Origin: Rhodococcus sp. W8901
Lineage (GTDB): Bacteria; Actinomycetota; Actinomycetes; Mycobacteriales; Mycobacteriaceae
DNA length: 64,000 nt
Direction: 5' to 3'
Assembly (NCBI RefSeq): GCF_013348805.1
Contig: NZ_CP054690.1
Location: 372,001-436,000 of the forward strand
Shown here one piece after another: positions 61,376 to 64,000 of this stretch. Numbering within the stretch: position 1 is the stretch's first letter; each line of letters starts with the position of its first letter. The notes under the pieces were generated by a model, which saw only the letters and a program-made list of their open reading frames with translations, did no database searches and had not been told where the DNA came from. A program made the position numbers and the translations under genes.

Positions 61376-62700
61376 CGGCCGCGGGAAAACTCGGACGTCA
61401 GACGTTCGCGGCGCTCGCGAACCGCAACTTCCGCCGCTTCATCAGCGGCCAGGCCGTCTCGCTCATCGGCACCTGGATGCAGCTCGTCGCGCAGTCCTGG
61501 CTGGTCCTCGAACTCACCGGCTCGGGCACCGCGATCGGCCTGGTCGTGGCGCTGCAGACGCTTCCGGTCCTGCTGCTCGGGCCGTACGGCGGTGTCATCG
61601 CCGACCGCACCGACAAGCGACGGCTGATGATCGTGCTGCAGACGATGATGGGCGTCCAGGCCCTCGTCCTCGGCGTCCTCACGATCACCGGCACCGTCCA
61701 GCTGTGGCACGTGTACGTGCTCGCGCTGCTGCTCGGCCTCAACAACTGCTTCGAGAACCCGGCACGGCAGTCGTTCCTGCTCGAGATGGTGGGTCCGGCG
61801 GATCTGCGCAACGCCGTCAGCCTGCAGTCCACGCTGGTCAGCGCGTCGCGCATCGTCGGTCCGGCGGTCGCGGGTGTCACGATCGCGGCCGGCGGGCTGG
61901 GCGTGTGCTTCCTGCTCAACGCCGCCAGCTTCGTCGCGGTGGTGACGTCGCTGCTGCGACTGAACGTCTCCGAGCTGCACCGCTCGCCGCCGATGGAACG
62001 CGCCCGCGGCCAGCTCCGCGAGGGCCTGCGCTACGTCCGCGGCAACCGCAATCTCGCGGTGCCGCTGCTGATGATGGCGTTCATCGGATGCCTCGCGTTC
62101 GAGTTCCAGGTGGTGCTCCCGATCGTCGCCGATCAAACGTTCGGCGCCGGCTCCGAGGCGTACGGGTTCATGACGGCCGCGATGGGCATCGGCGCGGTGT
62201 GCGGCGGCCTGCTGGTCGCCACGTGGGGTCGCACCGGCACTCGCGTCCTGATCGTCGCGGCCGCCGCGTTCGGTTTCTCGCTGGTGGCCGCGGCCGCCGC
62301 GCCCACGCTGGCGGTGGAACTGATCGCGCTGGTGATCGTCGGCGCCGTCAGCATCGCGTTCAACTCCACCACCAACAGCACCCTCCAGCTCGAGGCCGAA
62401 CCACAGATGCGTGGCCGTGTCATGGCGCTGTGGGCCACGGCGTTCCAGGGCTCGACGGCCATCGGAGGCCCCGTCGCCGGCTGGGTCAGCCAGGAGTGGG
62501 GCGGCCGGGCCGGGCTGCTGCTCGGCGCGATCACGTGTCTGGTCGTCGCCCTGGTCGCGGCGATCGTGATCGGCCGCGGCAAGAAGGTCACCGCCCAGGC
62601 GCAACCGATCCCCGAGGATCCGGAGGAACCGACCGCCCCGGCCCCCGCGATCGCCGAGGGCCCGGCGTCCACCGAGGCCGTCCGTTCGAAAGCGGCTTGA
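61372..62700 (+). CDS. MFS transporter
   Basis: A 442-residue major facilitator with about 12 membrane helices, start ATG 61372. It resembles the enterobactin-exporter/MFS_3 branch: NRNFRRFISGQAVSLIGTWM at the start, PYGGVIADRTDKRR as the loop 2-3 motif, and NNCFENPARQSFLLEMVG. A Pro/Ala-rich cytoplasmic tail of about 35 residues follows the last helix. Translational coupling to the MarR gene suggests drug or metabolite efflux; the substrate is unknown. Confidence 0.9.
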   Translation: MTAAGKLGRQTFAALANRNFRRFISGQAVSLIGTWMQLVAQSWLVLELTGSGTAIGLVVALQTLPVLLLGPYGGVIADRTDKRRLMIVLQTMMGVQALVLGVLTITGTVQLWHVYVLALLLGLNNCFENPARQSFLLEMVGPADLRNAVSLQSTLVSASRIVGPAVAGVTIAAGGLGVCFLLNAASFVAVVTSLLRLNVSELHRSPPMERARGQLREGLRYVRGNRNLAVPLLMMAFIGCLAFEFQVVLPIVADQTFGAGSEAYGFMTAAMGIGAVCGGLLVATWGRTGTRVLIVAAAAFGFSLVAAAAAPTLAVELIALVIVGAVSIAFNSTTNSTLQLEAEPQMRGRVMALWATAFQGSTAIGGPVAGWVSQEWGGRAGLLLGAITCLVVALVAAIVIGRGKKVTAQAQPIPEDPEEPTAPAPAIAEGPASTEAVRSKAA

Positions 62701-62733
62701 CCTTCAAGCTGGTCGAGACTCCATGATGGCCCG

Positions 62734-63774
62734 ATGAGCGAATTCGGAACGGACAGGTTGATCACGATCGGCGTGCTCGCGCGAGCGAGCGGACTGACAC
62801 CGAGCGCGCTGCGCTTCTACGCCGACTGCGGGCTACTCGTCCCGGCCTGCGTCGATCCGTCGACCGGGTACCGGTACTACACCGAGGCCCAACGCGACCA
62901 GGCCACGATGATCCGCCGGCTGCGGGAGATCGCCGTCCCGCTGGACGTCGTGGCGCGGATCCTCGACGGGGTCGACGACGCCGGGCGCCTGCTCGACGCA
63001 CACGTCCGCGCGCTGCGGGAGCGGGCCGACGCCGCCGCCGCGGTCGCCGAGTCCGTCCGACAGGCGCCGCCGCCGCGGCCCTCGGCGTCGATCTGCGCCG
63101 CCACGCTCGCCGATGCCATCGGGCAGGTGCGGGTCGCTGTGGCGTCGGATCCCGCGTTTCCGGTCCTGGCCGGGATTCTCGTGGAGGTGGGGGACGGGGC
63201 CGTCACACTCACCGCCACCGACCGATACCGCCTGTCGACGCGCAGCATCGCCTGCCCCGGCGCGGGTGATCCGTGGGCCGTCGTCGTGGCCGCCGCCGAG
63301 CTTGCCGCGCTCGGCCCGTGGCTGCGTGGGTGCCGGGACGTCGTCCTCCGATCCGGATCCGATCGCTTGGTCGTCGCCGCCGGCGATGACGAAAGACGGT
63401 GCGCCACCATCGACGACGCGTTCCCCGACTACCGGGCGATGCTCACCGCCCTGCCCGCCGCGTCCACCCGGGTCGTCGTGTCCCGGGACGCCCTGCTCGC
63501 CGCGATCGAGGACAGTCCCGACGCGAGGATCCGGTGCACGATCGCCACCGACACCGTGGGGGTGTGTGTCGGCGAGGGCGAAACGCGCCTCACCGCCGAG
63601 GTGTCCGGCCCGGGCATCGAGGTGCACTTCGCGTCCGGCACCCTGCGCGCCGCGCTCGCCACGGCTGTCGGACCGGACGTCATGCTCGACCTCTCCGCCG
63701 CCGACCAGCCCGTCGTCATCCGCTCCGCCACCGTCGGCGACCTCACCACGCTCGCCATGCCCACTGCCCCGTAA
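62734..63774 (+). CDS. MerR-type HTH fused to a DNA-sliding-clamp-like (DnaN) domain
   Basis: A 346-residue fusion. Residues 8-80 form a MerR winged helix (ITIGVLARASGLTPSALRFY, then STGYRYYT) followed by a helix to about 110. From about 120 the sequence reads like the beta clamp: SDPAFPVLAGILVEVGDGAV, LTATDRYRLSTRS and FPDYRAML, with VVIRSATVGDLTTLAMP at the end like the DnaN C-terminus. The clamp part has about 225 residues, fewer than the three domains of full DnaN. It may use the clamp fold to sense ligands or to bind replication partners. A short gene follows after 25 bases. Confidence 0.85.
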   Translation: MSEFGTDRLITIGVLARASGLTPSALRFYADCGLLVPACVDPSTGYRYYTEAQRDQATMIRRLREIAVPLDVVARILDGVDDAGRLLDAHVRALRERADAAAAVAESVRQAPPPRPSASICAATLADAIGQVRVAVASDPAFPVLAGILVEVGDGAVTLTATDRYRLSTRSIACPGAGDPWAVVVAAAELAALGPWLRGCRDVVLRSGSDRLVVAAGDDERRCATIDDAFPDYRAMLTALPAASTRVVVSRDALLAAIEDSPDARIRCTIATDTVGVCVGEGETRLTAEVSGPGIEVHFASGTLRAALATAVGPDVMLDLSAADQPVVIRSATVGDLTTLAMPTAP

Positions 63775-63799
63775 CTTCCACCGCGACAGGAGAACCGCG

Positions 63800-64000
63800 A
63801 TGACCACGGACCTCACGACGGACGCGATCATCCGTGCCGTCACGCTCGGCCGCGACGGCGACCCGGACGCCGCCCGCGCCGATGCCCTCACGAATGACCG
63901 TGTCCGGCAACACCGCGCGGGTCTCGTGGTTCGCGGCTTCTATCCGTCGCTGCACCTCAATCTCGCCGACAACCTCCGGCAGCTCGGATCGTTCGACCAG
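63800..64000 (+). CDS. hypothetical protein, cut by the window end
   Basis: The 5' 67 codons of a gene starting at ATG 63800 with CAGGAGAA 6 bases upstream. It reads TTDLTTDAIIRAVTLGRDGD and continues to NLADNLRQLGSF. The residues are soluble and helix-forming. Its closeness to the MerR-clamp gene suggests one operon. Too little is present to name a family. Confidence 0.7.
   Translation, partial: MTTDLTTDAIIRAVTLGRDGDPDAARADALTNDRVRQHRAGLVVRGFYPSLHLNLADNLRQLGSFDQ

Overview
The window is high-GC actinobacterial DNA. An antigen-85-type mycolyltransferase, Lsr2, a glycolipid-binding protein, a PtpB-type phosphatase and the protocatechuate genes pcaHG point to a mycolate-containing member of Mycobacteriales, most likely Rhodococcus. 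This is inferred from gene content; no database was searched. The hisC-type aminotransferase, tRNA-Ser(GCU), tRNA-Arg(ACG), tyrA and tadA resemble a neighbourhood known from mycobacterial chromosomes.

Positions 1-18514 hold an integrated element of about 18.4 kb in the 3' half of a tRNA-Ser(UGA) gene. A 58-bp exact direct repeat (34-91 and 18457-18514) marks its ends. It carries a frameshifted tyrosine recombinase next to the left end, a ribbon-helix-helix-like protein, an archaeo-eukaryotic-type primase with a second replication-type protein, and several lipoproteins. It also carries a four-gene reverse-strand cluster (small protein, DUF6036-like nucleotidyltransferase, possible ADP-ribosyltransferase-like protein, GIY-YIG-like protein) and a secreted trypsin-like protease with a small secreted partner. 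An IS1380-type insertion with two frameshifts splits a membrane-protein gene. Next to the right end is a large zinc-hook ABC ATPase of the RloC/PrrC type, a likely defence gene. No conjugation, packaging or virion genes are visible.

Positions 18515-30000 return to chromosome: a broken alcohol dehydrogenase, a VOC protein divergent from a LysR regulator, an intact IS481-type element exactly at the stop codon of an alpha/beta hydrolase, a DHFR-like protein, a secreted phosphatase, a mycolyltransferase, a secreted 5'-nucleotidase, an aminotransferase and a dienelactone-hydrolase-like protein. tRNA-Ser(GCU) and tRNA-Arg(ACG) follow. The 3' end of tRNA-Arg and its terminator recur imperfectly at 32816-32878, enclosing a frameshifted lipoprotein gene and phoX, which suggests an old insertion.

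Positions 32900-47600 are mainly metabolic: a 2-hydroxyacid dehydrogenase, IclR and LysR regulators next to pcaHG, a thioesterase, a translationally coupled operon of two methyltransferases and an MTHFR-like enzyme, a secreted glycerophosphodiesterase, a frameshifted aldose epimerase, a WYL regulator with a VOC protein, a sugar-epimerase-type protein, a Dcm/Vsr pair, and a MarR-GNAT fusion ending in a 24-bp tandem repeat.

Positions 47600-64000 carry a ClpC-like chaperone, membrane and glycolipid-binding proteins, CueP, an amidase coupled to tyrA, tadA with its partner, a CsbD-like protein, tRNA-Ser(CGA), an MBL hydrolase, a TerD-domain protein, a GlcG/HbpS protein, lsr2, a coupled MarR-MFS pair under a palindromic operator, and an unusual MerR protein fused to a DNA-sliding-clamp-like domain. 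Several frameshifts lie at or beside short G/C runs, so assembly error must be weighed against real gene decay.
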